The notes: generated from the letters alone by a model not told the origin. 64,000 nucleotides of DNA from Cryobacterium sp. PH31-O1 (GCF_030063455.1 NZ_JASITB010000003.1:186001-250000); one strand, 5' to 3'. Numbered from the stretch's first letter, positions 24,615-33,468 are shown. Numbers and translations: made by a program.

Positions 24615-25819
24615 GTGACGCCGCAGCACAGCGCGGGCCCGTCGTCATCCACTCGGCTCGGCTCGCGTCGGAAGCAACCGTAACGCCCGATGCCTGGGTG
24701 GCGTTTACCGGGGACACGGTGTCAGCGGTCGGCATCGGCACGAGCTGGCGTTCGTGCAACGCGACCTCGGTCGTAGATGCCCGGGGTCGCTGGCTCACGC
24801 CGGGGTTCATTGACATTCACTGCCACGGAGCAGGCGGGGCCGCCTTCGATGACGGTACAGCGGCCATTGCGACCGCCCTGGCCGTGCACCGGGCGCACGG
24901 CACGACCCGGTCGGTGCTCTCGCTCGTGACGGCGAGCCTGGCCGATCTTGAATCCCGGCTCGATGTCATCGCCGCGGCGGCTGCGCGTGACCCGCTTATT
25001 CTCGGCGCACATCTGGAGGGCCCCTTTCTCGACCAGGGTTTTCGTGGAGCTCATGATCCGGCCCTGTTGCGGGCAGCGGATGCCGCCGCCATCGATCGCC
25101 TGCTGCTCGCTTCTCGCGGTTACCTGCGCCAGGTCACCCTGGCACCGGAGCTACCGGGAGCAATGGCGGCCATTGCCCGCTTTGTCGACGCCGGCGTGGT
25201 CGTGGCGGTCGGGCACAGTGCCGCCGACTACGCCAGTGCTTCGGCCGCCTTCGATGCGGGGGCGTCGGTGCTCACGCACGCCTTCAACGCTATGCCGGGC
25301 ATCCATCACCGAGCGCCGGGGCCGGTTATGGCGGCCGTGCGCGCGAACCACGTCACGCTGGAGATCATCAATGACGGGGTACACGTGCACCCCGAGATTG
25401 TGCGCCTGGCCTTCACCGAAGCGCCAGAGCGCGTCGCGCTCGTTACCGATGCCATGGCCGCGACCGGGTTGGGCGACGGGGAGTACCGGCTCGGAACGCT
25501 TCGGGTCACGGTGACCGATGGGGTTGCGCGACTGACGGCGGGCGCCCGTGACGGCGCGGGTGCGGGCGGCGGCGCGGCATCCGCTCTCGGCGCGATCGCC
25601 GGGTCAACACTCACGCTCGACGCGGCCCTGTTTCGAGCCGTGATCGAGGTGGGGCTCCCCGTGGCCGTTGCCGTTACGGCCCTCACCGAGACCCCGGCCC
25701 GCGCCATCGGCCGGGTCAATGACCTGGGGCGCCTCGCCCCCGGATTCGCGGCCGACGCGGTGCTTTTGAGCGACGATTTCACCGTCGAGGCGGTGTTCGC
25801 GGCCGGGAAGCGGCTCTGA
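24611..25819 (+). CDS. nagA: N-acetylglucosamine-6-phosphate deacetylase
   Basis: A 402-residue amidohydrolase that removes acetate from N-acetylglucosamine 6-phosphate to give glucosamine 6-phosphate. The metal and catalytic residues are visible: HCH at 70-72 in GFIDIHCHGAGG, Glu136 in HLEGPF, His202 in VGHSAADY, His223 in THAFNAMPG and Asp280 in VTDAMAATG. A Gly/Ala-rich insertion (ARDGAGAGGGAASA) lies near residues 310-330. Length is normal. The start overlaps the DeoR stop (ATGA). With nagB on the opposite strand it completes the route from GlcNAc-6-P to fructose-6-P. The kinase that would make GlcNAc-6-P from free sugar is decayed here, so a PTS or another kinase must supply it. Confidence 0.93.
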   Translation: MSDAAAQRGPVVIHSARLASEATVTPDAWVAFTGDTVSAVGIGTSWRSCNATSVVDARGRWLTPGFIDIHCHGAGGAAFDDGTAAIATALAVHRAHGTTRSVLSLVTASLADLESRLDVIAAAAARDPLILGAHLEGPFLDQGFRGAHDPALLRAADAAAIDRLLLASRGYLRQVTLAPELPGAMAAIARFVDAGVVVAVGHSAADYASASAAFDAGASVLTHAFNAMPGIHHRAPGPVMAAVRANHVTLEIINDGVHVHPEIVRLAFTEAPERVALVTDAMAATGLGDGEYRLGTLRVTVTDGVARLTAGARDGAGAGGGAASALGAIAGSTLTLDAALFRAVIEVGLPVAVAVTALTETPARAIGRVNDLGRLAPGFAADAVLLSDDFTVEAVFAAGKRL

Positions 25820-25990
25820 GGCCGCCGCCCGCTACGCGCTCGCATAGCTAAACTCGGAGGTATTCGCGACGCGCCGCCGTAACGCGCTGGTCCACGCGGC
25901 GTGGCGCAATTTTCTCCGAGTCTACGTACCCGAGTCGGGCCAACTGGCAACTAAGCAGCGCATCGAACGCGGAAGACCGAGCTCATTCGC

Positions 25991-26776
25991 CTAGATCCCC
26001 TGCCAGGCCGGCTTATTGGCCCAGCTATAGCGGTAAAAGTCCAGATTGGCCAGTTCGGCGGCGGCCTCCTCGTCGAGTACGACCGTGACGTGCTCGTGCA
26101 GCTGGATCGCCGACCCGGGCTGGCTCGCCGTTACCGGGCCCTCCACGGCCGCAGCGATTGCGCTGGCTTTTTCGGCGCCAAAAGCGAGTAGCACGAGGTG
26201 ACGAGCCCGCCGGATCGTGCCGAGCCCCTGGGTGATGCAGTGCCGTGGCACCTCCTCGGGCGTGGCAAAAAAGCGCGCGTTATCGGCGCGCGACGCGGGT
26301 GCCAGGGTTTTCACCCGGGTGAGTGAGGCGAAGCTTGAACCGGGCTCATTGAAACCAAGATGTCCGGTGCGCCCAATACCAAGAAGCTGAAGGTCGACGC
26401 CGCCTGCGGCCTCAATGGAGCGCTCATAGTCGGCGCCAGCGCCCTGCAGCGTCTCTGCAGCCCCATTTGGCACGTGAATCCGGTTCGGCGTCAGTCCGAG
26501 CGGTTGAATAACTTCGCGGCTGATGACTTCTCGGTAACTCTCAAAGTGTCCCCGCGCCAGTCCCACGTACTCGTCGAGGGCGAATCCACGCACCCCGGAC
26601 ACGTCCAGCGGGTTCCGGCGAAAAGACTCGGCCAGGGCCGCATAGACCGGTAGCGGCGTTGAGCCCGTGGCCAGTCCCAAAACCGTGTCGGCTTTTGCTT
26701 CGATCAACCGACGAACGGATGCTGCCACCAGTTCCCCCGCAGACCGCTTGCTGTCGACAATAACGATTTCAGCCAT
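25991..26776 (-). CDS. nagB: Glucosamine-6-phosphate deaminase
   Basis: A 261-residue enzyme converting glucosamine 6-phosphate to fructose 6-phosphate and ammonia. Family motifs are LGLATGSTPLP (phosphate loop), FALDEYVG (general base Asp68) and GIGRTGHLGFNEPG (His139, Glu144). In the last motif the residue corresponding to Asp141 of the E. coli enzyme is Thr137, where relatives usually have Asp or Asn. ATG at 26776 has GAGGAG seven bases upstream and gives the normal N terminus, so the longer frame to 26824 is not used. It has its own promoter region with a DeoR-type repeat set and stands convergent to nagA. Confidence 0.93.
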   Translation of the reverse strand: MAEIVIVDSKRSAGELVAASVRRLIEAKADTVLGLATGSTPLPVYAALAESFRRNPLDVSGVRGFALDEYVGLARGHFESYREVISREVIQPLGLTPNRIHVPNGAAETLQGAGADYERSIEAAGGVDLQLLGIGRTGHLGFNEPGSSFASLTRVKTLAPASRADNARFFATPEEVPRHCITQGLGTIRRARHLVLLAFGAEKASAIAAAVEGPVTASQPGSAIQLHEHVTVVLDEEAAAELANLDFYRYSWANKPAWQGI

Positions 26777-26800
26777 GTGCGCGCTCCTCATTTGACTCTT

Positions 26801-26840
26801 AATGATTGATTTTAGCAGAATCAATCATTTTCAATCATTT
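26801..26840. promoter_or_regulatory. Probable operator of nagB (right copy)
   Basis: AATGATTGATT (26801-26811) and AATCAATCATT (26819-26829) form a perfect eleven-base inverted repeat with a seven-base spacer. CAATCATT is repeated at 26832-26839, ten bases after the copy at 26822. The layout matches the site before the DeoR-nagA unit. Confidence 0.65.
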
Positions 26841-27886
26841 ATTGCCGAGTTGCGCACTACGCTGCTTTCTCGACTCAAGCCCTCTGAGCCGCTCAGGGCC
26901 ACGGCACCCAGTGCGAGCGACGCGATCAGAACCCAGGACAGCAGGCCGACTGCGAGCGGTCGGCCGCCCGTGCGCATCAGCGTGCCAAGATTGACGGCTG
27001 TGCCGAGAGCGAAGAGGGCCATCGCGAGCAGCGCCGTTTGAACCAGATCCGCTAACTCCAGTACCCCGGGCGGCAGTGCAACCAGGCTGCGCACGAGTAC
27101 GGCAACGATGAAACCGGCCACGAAGACGGGGATCACCGGCGGCCGGGGCGAGACGGGCGCTGCGGCATCCGTTCTCTCGAGGCCAGCGAGTCGGCGTCGC
27201 TCAACAACCGACGCGACGGCCACGATCGGTGCGAGCATGAGTACGCGGGTGAGTTTGACGACGAGGGCCACGGCGAGCGCGGCCGACCCGGCGATTTGCG
27301 CGGTCGCGACGACCTGGCCGACGTCATGCACGCCGGCGCCGACCCAATGCCCGAATTGCACCGCGCTCAGGCCGAGCGGATGCCACAGCGCGGGCAACAC
27401 GGCGATCGCGAGGGTTCCGCACAGGGTCACCAGGGCGATCGGCGTTGCGGTCTCTTCATCCCTCGCCTTGACGACGCCGCTCATGGCGCCGATCGCCGAG
27501 GCACCGCAGATACTGAATCCGGTGGCTATGAGCAGGGGCTGATGCCCGGGCAGGCCGAACCAGCGGCCGAGGCCGAGGGTGCCGGCAAAGGTGAGCAGCA
27601 CGATCGCGACTGTGGTCGCGATGGTCACCCAGCCGAGCGCCGCAATGTCGACGAGGCTGAGTTTGAGACCGAGCAGCACGATTCCGAGCTGCATGAACGA
27701 TTTGGCGGCAACGGACAGGCCGGGCGCGAGTATACCGGCGAGCATTGGGCCGGCGGCCGGGATCTGGCCGACGACGATTCCGAGCACGACGGCCACCGTG
27801 AGCAGGGGGATGGCCGGTACAGCGAGGTGCACGCCCCAGGCCGCGGTGGCGGCGAGGGCCGCGACCAGCATTCCCCGAAGCAACAT
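26831..27886 (-). CDS. YeiH/YadS-type putative sulfate exporter family membrane protein
   Basis: A 351-residue integral membrane protein of the UPF0324/YeiH family (often annotated putative sulfate exporter). It has about ten hydrophobic segments and conserved family words GIVVGQIP, GIVLLGLKLSL, GFSICGASAIGAMSGVV and VGAGVHDVGQVVATA. The transported substrate is not established for most members. A cytoplasmic loop rich in Arg/Pro lies near residues 230-250. The gene is upstream of nagB on the same strand, and its stop codon sits inside the nag operator region, so the two are probably separately regulated. No obvious functional link to amino-sugar use. Confidence 0.85.
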   Translation of the reverse strand: MLLRGMLVAALAATAAWGVHLAVPAIPLLTVAVVLGIVVGQIPAAGPMLAGILAPGLSVAAKSFMQLGIVLLGLKLSLVDIAALGWVTIATTVAIVLLTFAGTLGLGRWFGLPGHQPLLIATGFSICGASAIGAMSGVVKARDEETATPIALVTLCGTLAIAVLPALWHPLGLSAVQFGHWVGAGVHDVGQVVATAQIAGSAALAVALVVKLTRVLMLAPIVAVASVVERRRLAGLERTDAAAPVSPRPPVIPVFVAGFIVAVLVRSLVALPPGVLELADLVQTALLAMALFALGTAVNLGTLMRTGGRPLAVGLLSWVLIASLALGAVALSGSEGLSRESSVVRNSAIND

Positions 27887-27954
27887 TGGTATGAGTCTAG
27901 ATGGGCGCCGCTCCTCCGTGCCCGCACGCCAGACCGCCCGGGCCCATGGTGTGG

Positions 27955-28008
27955 CCCCGGGCCCAGTTTCTAAACTGGGCCCGGGGACGGGGCCCGGGCC
28001 CCGTCCCC
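27955..28008. terminator. Two overlapping GC-rich palindromes after ugd
   Basis: Arms at 27955-27969 and 27972-27986 are perfect 15-base inverted repeats with a two-base loop. Bases 27983-28008 form a second perfect 26-base palindrome sharing four bases with the first. They lie just downstream of the ugd stop on the minus strand, so a terminator role is likely. The core of the second one (22 bases, 27985-28006) recurs at 32318-32339. Confidence 0.55.
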
Positions 28009-28030
28009 AGTGCGGGAGCGGGAGGACAGG

Positions 28031-29341
28031 CTAGGGGCGGCCGAGACCGTGATAGGTCCAGCCGGCGGCACGCCAGAGCGCGGGGTCGAGGGCGTTACGG
28101 CCGTCGATCACGGTTTTGGTTTTCACCAGCGAGCCGGCCCACACCGGGTCGAGGTGCCGAAACTCGGGCCACTCGGTGACGAGCACGACGGCATCCGCTC
28201 CCCGCAGGGTGTCTTCGAGCGACGAAGAATACTTCAGCTGCGGATGCCGCGCCCGCGAGTTCTCGATGGCCTGCGGGTCGGTCGCCACCACTTCGGCACC
28301 GAGCCCGCGCAACTGCACGGCCACGTCGAGCGCCGGCGAGTCGCGCACATCGTCGGAGTGCGGCTTGAAGCTGAGGCCCAGCACCGCAACCTTCGCGTTG
28401 TAGACGAATTTGCCGAGCGCCCCGACCGTGAGGTCGACCACGCGCTGGCGGCGACGCAGGTTGATCTTGTCGATCTCCTTGAGAAAGGCCACGGATTCGC
28501 CGCGTCCCAACTCTTCGGCCCGGGCGGTGAAGGCGCGGATGTCTTTCGGCAGGCACCCACCGCCGAAACCGACGCCGGCGCCGAGGAAGCGGCGGCCGAT
28601 GCGGCCGTCGTAGCCGATGGCATCCGCCAGCTGGGTGACGTCGGCGCCGGTGACCTCGGCGATCTCAGCCATGGCGTTAATGAAGCTGATTTTGGTGGCG
28701 AGAAACGCGTTCGCAGCGACCTTGACGAGCTCCGCGGTGGCGTAGTCGGTGATGACCAGGGGGGTATCGGCGGCGAGCGCCGTGGCATAGATCTCGTTGA
28801 GCAGCTCGGTGGCGTGCTCGCCGGAAGAACCCGGTGCGACCCCGTAGACGAGGCGGTCGGGGCTGATGGTGTCTTGCACGGCGAATCCCTCGCGCAGAAA
28901 CTCCGGGTTCCAGGCCAGGGAGGCCCCGCTGCCAGCTTCGATGAGGCCGGCGAGTCGCGCGGCGGTTCCCACCGGCACCGTGCTCTTGCCGACGACGAGG
29001 TCACCGTCGGCGAGATGCGGGATGAGCGATTCGATCGACGCGTCGACGTAGCGCAGGTCGGCACTGTAACTGCCGGGCTTCTGCGGCGTGCCGACGGCGA
29101 TGAAGTGCACTTGCGAGCCGGCGGCATCCGCTATGTCGGTGCTGAAACGCAGGCGACCACTGCTCATAGCCGAGGTCAGAACCTCGGGAAGTCCGGGTTC
29201 AAAGAAGGGGGGCTTGCCGAGGGCAAGTTGGGCGATCTTGCCGGCGTCGACGTCGATCCCGACGACGTCGTGCCCCAGTTCGGCCATGGCCGATGCGTGC
29301 ACGGCACCCAGGTAGCCGCATCCAATGACAGAAATTCTCAT
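28031..29341 (-). CDS. ugd: UDP-glucose/GDP-mannose 6-dehydrogenase family protein
   Basis: A 436-residue NAD-dependent nucleotide-sugar dehydrogenase, most likely oxidising UDP-glucose to UDP-glucuronate. The Rossmann start is ISVIGCGYLGAVHA; the catalytic region shows Lys207 and Asn211 in ELVKVAANAFLATK and Cys263 in GVGFGGGCLPKD. The C-terminal domain carries VLGLSFKPHSDDVRDSPA. Length is normal. It stands apart from the main polysaccharide genes, but its product would be a likely precursor of an acidic exopolysaccharide. Followed on its strand by strong palindromes that probably end the transcript. UDP-glucose as substrate is inferred; GDP-mannose is possible within the family. Confidence 0.9.
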   Translation of the reverse strand: MRISVIGCGYLGAVHASAMAELGHDVVGIDVDAGKIAQLALGKPPFFEPGLPEVLTSAMSSGRLRFSTDIADAAGSQVHFIAVGTPQKPGSYSADLRYVDASIESLIPHLADGDLVVGKSTVPVGTAARLAGLIEAGSGASLAWNPEFLREGFAVQDTISPDRLVYGVAPGSSGEHATELLNEIYATALAADTPLVITDYATAELVKVAANAFLATKISFINAMAEIAEVTGADVTQLADAIGYDGRIGRRFLGAGVGFGGGCLPKDIRAFTARAEELGRGESVAFLKEIDKINLRRRQRVVDLTVGALGKFVYNAKVAVLGLSFKPHSDDVRDSPALDVAVQLRGLGAEVVATDPQAIENSRARHPQLKYSSSLEDTLRGADAVVLVTEWPEFRHLDPVWAGSLVKTKTVIDGRNALDPALWRAAGWTYHGLGRP

Positions 29342-29433
29342 TTATTCCTCTCGGTCAACCCAGAGCATACTGGGCGCGGCAGTTGGGCCCAATTCGAGCA
29401 GGTTACCCAGCGGATGCGGCCACCCGCCCGCGC

Positions 29434-30321
29434 CTACGCGGTGCGGGCCAGCAAGTACGCATTCAGGGCATCGGTCAGCGACTGATCGGTCGGAAACGGA
29501 TGGCCGTCGAGGGCGACCACGGACACGGCCAGGCGCACGCTGGAGACGAGCCAGGCCGCATCCGCTTGGCAAAGTTCGTCGACGGTGACGTCGCGGTAGT
29601 CGACCCCTTCGCCCTGAGCGCGCAGGTAGTCGAACATGCTCTGCTGCGTGGTGCCGTGCAAAATCGCGCCGCTCGGTGCGGGGGTCACGTACTCCCCCGC
29701 AATGCGCAGCACGACGCTCGAGGTTGGTCCCTCCATGACGAAGCCGTCGGTCGTGAGAAAGATGGTGTCATCGGCATCCCGGCGGTGGGCCTCGCGAATG
29801 GCCGCCATGTTCACGGCGTAACTCAGCGTTTTGGCGCCCATCAGCAGCCAGGGCGCCTTCTCGGCGACGCCCCGCGGGTAGCCGCGGTCGAGGGTGATCA
29901 CGCGCACGCCGTTCGCGCGCACCGCGGTGAAGTCCGCCGCCGCTGCCGCGTGCAGCCAGGCGGTGGGCGCCGGGCCGTGCTCGACGCCACGACTGAGCAC
30001 GAATTTCAGGGCGATCTCCCCCCGCTGCGGAATGCGCGACACGGCATAGGCAATCGCGGCCCGCCACTGCTCGGCGTTCGGCACCGGTAATTCGCAGATG
30101 CGCGCGGAGTTGCGCAGCCGGCTGATGTGCGGCTCAACCTCCTGGGGGTGGCCGTTGACGACGGCGAGGGTTTCAAAGATTCCGTCACCGCGCTGGGTAC
30201 TCAGCTCACCGACGCGCAGGGCGGGCGCCGAGGAATCCATCTCGTGGAACGTTTCGGCGAAGTCGTGCTGCAGCGATTCGGCGGACACGGGATCGATCAG
30301 CAGCGTGAAGGGCACTCTCAT
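29434..30321 (-). CDS. Class IV aminotransferase (4-amino-4-deoxychorismate lyase-like)
   Basis: A 295-residue PLP-dependent fold-type IV protein. GDGIFETLAVVNG near residue 45 and GAKTLSYAVNMAA (PLP lysine) are characteristic, as is TDGFVMEGPTSSVV in the C-terminal half. Branched-chain and D-amino-acid aminotransferases share this fold, but the motif spacing and length fit the lyase (PabC) group that makes 4-aminobenzoate for folate. No pab or folate gene is adjacent, so the assignment rests on sequence alone. ATG at 30321 is used. It is transcribed separately from ugd. Confidence 0.75.
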   Translation of the reverse strand: MRVPFTLLIDPVSAESLQHDFAETFHEMDSSAPALRVGELSTQRGDGIFETLAVVNGHPQEVEPHISRLRNSARICELPVPNAEQWRAAIAYAVSRIPQRGEIALKFVLSRGVEHGPAPTAWLHAAAAADFTAVRANGVRVITLDRGYPRGVAEKAPWLLMGAKTLSYAVNMAAIREAHRRDADDTIFLTTDGFVMEGPTSSVVLRIAGEYVTPAPSGAILHGTTQQSMFDYLRAQGEGVDYRDVTVDELCQADAAWLVSSVRLAVSVVALDGHPFPTDQSLTDALNAYLLARTA

Positions 30322-30414
30322 GCCCCGAGCCTACTTCGAGCGTGCGCTCTCTGCGGCAAACGTTGCTGCGGCCGCACCGGATCATCGCCCCCGTCGGCGG
30401 CGACACCGTTGCGG

Positions 30415-31362
30415 CTAGCTCTGGAAGGCGACGATCGGGTTGGACGTGGGCTGCTCGGATCCGCCGTTGGGCTCCACGGTGATGCCGACCTGGTCGCCGG
30501 CGTGCATCGTGCCGTCCAGCACGCGCCAGGCTGTGCCGTCGCCGCTCGAGTCGAAGGTTCCGGCGGGAACCGCACCCTCGCCGTTGATGTACCAGGCCTG
30601 GTAGTCCTGGTCACCGCCCAGAACCGGCAGGCTGTCCACCAGCACCGCGGAGATTCCAAGCTTATTGGACCATACCAGGGTGGCTTCCTGGCCGTCGGCG
30701 GTAGTCGTCGCGGCACGCTGGGAGTCATCGGCAGCATTGATCTGCGCGAGCCCGGAGGCCTGTTGTGACGAGAACTGGTTGGTGTTGAGTACCTGGCCGA
30801 AGACGGATCCGCCAACGAACAGGGCCACGGCAGCCGCCGCCGCCAGCATAAGCCGCGCCGGACGCTTGAACCAGCGCGCCTGCGCCCGCTCGGTAGCCGA
30901 TGAACGGCCGGTGCCAGAAGACTCAGCAGAGCGGATGCCGGCTACCGGTCGGGTCGCACCAGTCGGCGCTGTGCCAGTCGGCGCTGTGCCAGTCGGCGTG
31001 CCATCCCCCGACGCCGGGGAGGGGGCTGACGGCCCAGTGGGCGCGACCGGGGGAACGACGGGGGACGACGTCAAAGCGGAGGCGGGGGCATCCGTTGTCG
31101 CAGCGGGCCGCGGCAGGGGCGGAAGCTGCGGGGTCGACGCGAGCAGCGACATGAGGTTGGCCTTGAGCGCACCGGAGGGCTGCACGGGTGCCACGGCGAG
31201 ACCGAGGGCCACCGCGGTGTCGTTTAGCTCGGCAGCTTCAATACGCGCCCGCTCGGATGCGGCGAGGTACGCCTCGAAGGCCGCCGTGTCCTCGGCGTCG
31301 AGGGCGTGCAGGGCGTAGGCTCCGGCAAGGTCGGCCGGATGGGTTTCGTTGTGCTCGGTCAT
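30415..31362 (-). CDS. Anti-sigma-K factor RskA family protein
   Basis: A 315-residue membrane anti-sigma factor. The N-terminal sigma-binding region (residues 1-70) has HPADLAGAYALHALD, typical of the group. A long Pro/Thr/Ser-rich linker with tandem GTAPT units follows (about 75-160). One membrane segment lies at 170-189 (LMLAAAAAVALFVGGSVFG), then an exported RskA domain with DYQAWYINGEG and TFDSSGDGTAW. The ATG overlaps the sigma factor stop by four bases, so the pair is coupled. In relatives, loss of the anti-sigma factor by regulated proteolysis frees SigK. The linker is longer than in the mycobacterial protein. Confidence 0.9.
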   Translation of the reverse strand: MTEHNETHPADLAGAYALHALDAEDTAAFEAYLAASERARIEAAELNDTAVALGLAVAPVQPSGALKANLMSLLASTPQLPPLPRPAATTDAPASALTSSPVVPPVAPTGPSAPSPASGDGTPTGTAPTGTAPTGATRPVAGIRSAESSGTGRSSATERAQARWFKRPARLMLAAAAAVALFVGGSVFGQVLNTNQFSSQQASGLAQINAADDSQRAATTTADGQEATLVWSNKLGISAVLVDSLPVLGGDQDYQAWYINGEGAVPAGTFDSSGDGTAWRVLDGTMHAGDQVGITVEPNGGSEQPTSNPIVAFQS

Positions 31363-31955
31363 GATGCCACGCCCAGTTCGTCGCGCAGGCGGATGAGTCC
31401 GTCGCGGAGCCGCGTTTTCACGGTGCCCAAAGGAATGTGGAGTTGCTCGGCGACCTCGCTGTGACTGAACCCGCCGTAATACGCGAGGCTCACAGCCTGA
31501 CGCTGCAGCTGTGTCAATCGAGTCATCGCCTTCTCCACCCTTTCATGTTCGATTCGTACTTCAACGGTTTCGGCCACCTGATCGTAGGCAACGGCCAGGT
31601 CACGGATTCCGATTTTGGTATCGCGGTCACGACCGGCCTGCGACGACCGAATTCGGTCAACCGCTCGCCGGTGTGCCATGGTGAGGATCCAGGTGCTCGC
31701 ACCACCACGGGTCGGTTCGTAACGCGACGCCGACTGCCAGATCTCCAGAAAAATCTCCTGGGTCACTTCCTCCGACTGTGCGTGGTCGACGAGCAGACGC
31801 TTGACCAAGCCCAGCACTCGCGGGGCAATCTGGTCATACAGTTCTCCGAAGGCCGCTTGGTCGCCGTGGGCTACTCGACCGAGCAGCTCCTCCTTGGTGG
31901 CAGGGGCTGCCGGCGAGAGGTCTCCGGCGGATTCAACAGTCATGAGATCTAGCAT
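31359..31955 (-). CDS. sigK: ECF RNA polymerase sigma factor (SigK-like)
   Basis: A 198-residue group IV sigma factor. Region 2 includes LYDQIAPRVLGLVKRLLVD and SEEVTQEIFLEIWQSA; region 4 includes QAVSLAYYGGFSHSEVAEQL and IPLGTVKTRLRDGL, the helix-turn-helix for the -35 element. The coupled downstream RskA-like gene makes it a SigK-type system, usually controlling envelope or redox-related genes. The start is ATG at 31955 or a second ATG at 31943. The upstream 559-base gap contains the palindrome CCGTTCGAACGG at 32030-32041. No certain self-regulated promoter was identified. Confidence 0.9.
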   Translation of the reverse strand: MLDLMTVESAGDLSPAAPATKEELLGRVAHGDQAAFGELYDQIAPRVLGLVKRLLVDHAQSEEVTQEIFLEIWQSASRYEPTRGGASTWILTMAHRRAVDRIRSSQAGRDRDTKIGIRDLAVAYDQVAETVEVRIEHERVEKAMTRLTQLQRQAVSLAYYGGFSHSEVAEQLHIPLGTVKTRLRDGLIRLRDELGVAS

Positions 31956-32315
31956 GTCAGGTCTCGTCCCGTTCCATGACTAGGGTTCGGCGCGAAGTCG
32001 GTAACGGATTGGTCGCTTTACCAGATTTTCCGTTCGAACGGATGCCTGCGGCCGGGTCTGAGCGTGCTCGCGTCAACAAATGCTAAAGGCCGGGCCGCAG
32101 AGCACCTCTCGGCGCGAGGCCGCTCGAAGCGGCGAATAATGGAACCCGGGATTACTGCGGCCCGACCAGACACCAGTGTATTCGAGCGAGGCGGTCGGCG
32201 TCGACTGTTCGCCGTCGGCGCACTTCCGCCAGCGGTCGCGCTGGCGTTGCGCCAGTCGCGCGCAAGTCGCCCTGATCATCGAGAGATACCCTGGTGGTGG
32301 TCGCAGGACCATACT

Positions 32316-32341
32316 GTGGACGGGGCCCGGGCCCCGTCCAC
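32316..32341. repeat. 26-base perfect palindrome (second copy of element)
   Basis: Reads identically on both strands. The central 22 bases (32318-32339) match 27985-28006 exactly. Here it lies in a divergent promoter region, not after a gene. Confidence 0.8.
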
Positions 32342-32352
32342 GGGCCCGCCCT

Positions 32353-32403
32353 GTGAACAGGCCGACCCGGTGAGCAGGCCGACCCGGTGAGCAGGCCGAC
32401 CCG
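32353..32403. repeat. Three tandem 17-base repeats
   Basis: Units GTGAGCAGGCCGACCCG at 32353-32369 (one mismatch, GTGAACAGG), 32370-32386 and 32387-32403, directly beside the 26-base palindrome. Too few and too short for a CRISPR array. Confidence 0.8.
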
Positions 32404-32514
32404 GCCCCACACAGACCACCGAACCAGCCGTGAATCCGCCGGGCGCCTCCGTGGCCGCGTGACTTCCCCCTCCCGAACGGGTTGGATGGAGCACCACGAC
32501 AACCAGGGATACCC

Positions 32515-33468
32515 ATGAACACGCGCGCCAAACCCCTCCCCGACATCACCGTTCCCGATCTGCACGGCAGGCTCGCCGTCGTCACGGGCGCCAACAGCGG
32601 CCTCGGCTTCGGGCTCACCGGCCGCCTCGCCCGGGCTGGCGCCGAAGTCATCCTCGCCGTGCGCAACGAGGAGAAGGGCGCGGCGGCGATCAGACTCCTT
32701 CGCGACCAGACTCCGGAAGCCAAGCTCAGCATCCGTCATCTCGATCTGGCCTCGCTCTCGAGCATCGCCGGATTCGGTGAGGAACTCACGACAGAAGGGC
32801 GCCCGATCGACATTCTGCTCAACAACGCCGGCCTGATGATGCCGCCGGTGCGCGATGAGACCGAAGACGGCTTTGAGCTGCAGTTCGGTACCAACCACCT
32901 CGGCCACTTCGCGCTCACCGCCCACCTGCTGCCGTTGCTTCGCGCCGCGGGACCGAGCCGGGTCGTGAGCCTCTCCAGCCTGATCGCCCGCACCGGTCGC
33001 CTCGATTTCGACGACCTGCAAGGTCTGCGCTACAGCCGAACCCGCGCCTATGCACTCTCCAAACTGGCCACGCTCATGTTCGCGCGTGACCTCAACCGGC
33101 GCAGCGTCGTTGGCGGCTGGGGCGTGCGCAGCGTCGCCGCGCATCCGGGCGCGACCGTCACGAACCTGCAGATCACCGGCCCCACCCACAAGGGAGCGTC
33201 GGCGCGGGTCTTCCTGGCTGTGAACGAAGCCTCCCACCGTATCGACTGGATGTGGCAGCAGATCGACCAGGGCATCCTGCCCGCGCTCTACGCGGCGACC
33301 AGCCCGGCGGCGGCCGGCGGCGGCTACTACGGTCCCGGCGGGTTCGGTGAACTCACCGGCGCCCCCGCGCCGGCTCGGTTGCCCCCGCGCTCACTCAACG
33401 ATGCGGATGCGCGCCGCCTCTGGTCGGTGTCCGAAGAGCTCACCGGAGTGACCTACCCCACGTCGTAG
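32515..33468 (+). CDS. Short-chain dehydrogenase/reductase (retinol-dehydrogenase-like)
   Basis: A 317-residue NAD(P)-dependent SDR. Cofactor motif [14 protein letters not shown] near residue 25, [11 protein letters not shown], and the active-site YALSK with preceding SLSSLIAR are all present. A C-terminal extension with [15 protein letters not shown] is typical of the WW-oxidoreductase/retinol-dehydrogenase-like SDRs of actinobacteria. ATG at 32515 is chosen because AGGGA lies five bases upstream; an earlier in-frame start at 32482 is not needed. The substrate is unknown. It stands alone, with a convergent hydrolase downstream. Confidence 0.9.
   Translation: MNTRAKPLPDITVPDLHGRLAVVTGANSGLGFGLTGRLARAGAEVILAVRNEEKGAAAIRLLRDQTPEAKLSIRHLDLASLSSIAGFGEELTTEGRPIDILLNNAGLMMPPVRDETEDGFELQFGTNHLGHFALTAHLLPLLRAAGPSRVVSLSSLIARTGRLDFDDLQGLRYSRTRAYALSKLATLMFARDLNRRSVVGGWGVRSVAAHPGATVTNLQITGPTHKGASARVFLAVNEASHRIDWMWQQIDQGILPALYAATSPAAAGGGYYGPGGFGELTGAPAPARLPPRSLNDADARRLWSVSEELTGVTYPTS

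Larger units (their letters stand above)
31956..32514. other. 559-base divergent intergenic region with palindromes and tandem repeat
   Basis: No believable protein is seen. Contents: CCGTTCGAACGG palindrome at 32030-32041; a perfect 26-base palindrome at 32316-32341 whose 22-base core also occurs after ugd; three tandem 17-base units at 32353-32403; and an AGGGA ribosome-binding site at 32505-32509 for the SDR gene. Promoters for sigK and the SDR gene must lie here. Confidence 0.5.

Noticed and set aside
28010-29485. A 491-codon plus-strand open frame across ugd
   Set aside because: A shadow of ugd; its composition is typical of reverse-strand translation of GC-rich genes.
32353-32403. Tandem repeats as a CRISPR array
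   Set aside because: Units are contiguous without spacers, only three copies, and no cas gene is present.
32152-33237. A minus-strand frame across the SDR gene and the divergent region
   Set aside because: It runs through the 26-base palindrome and tandem repeats and has no domain.
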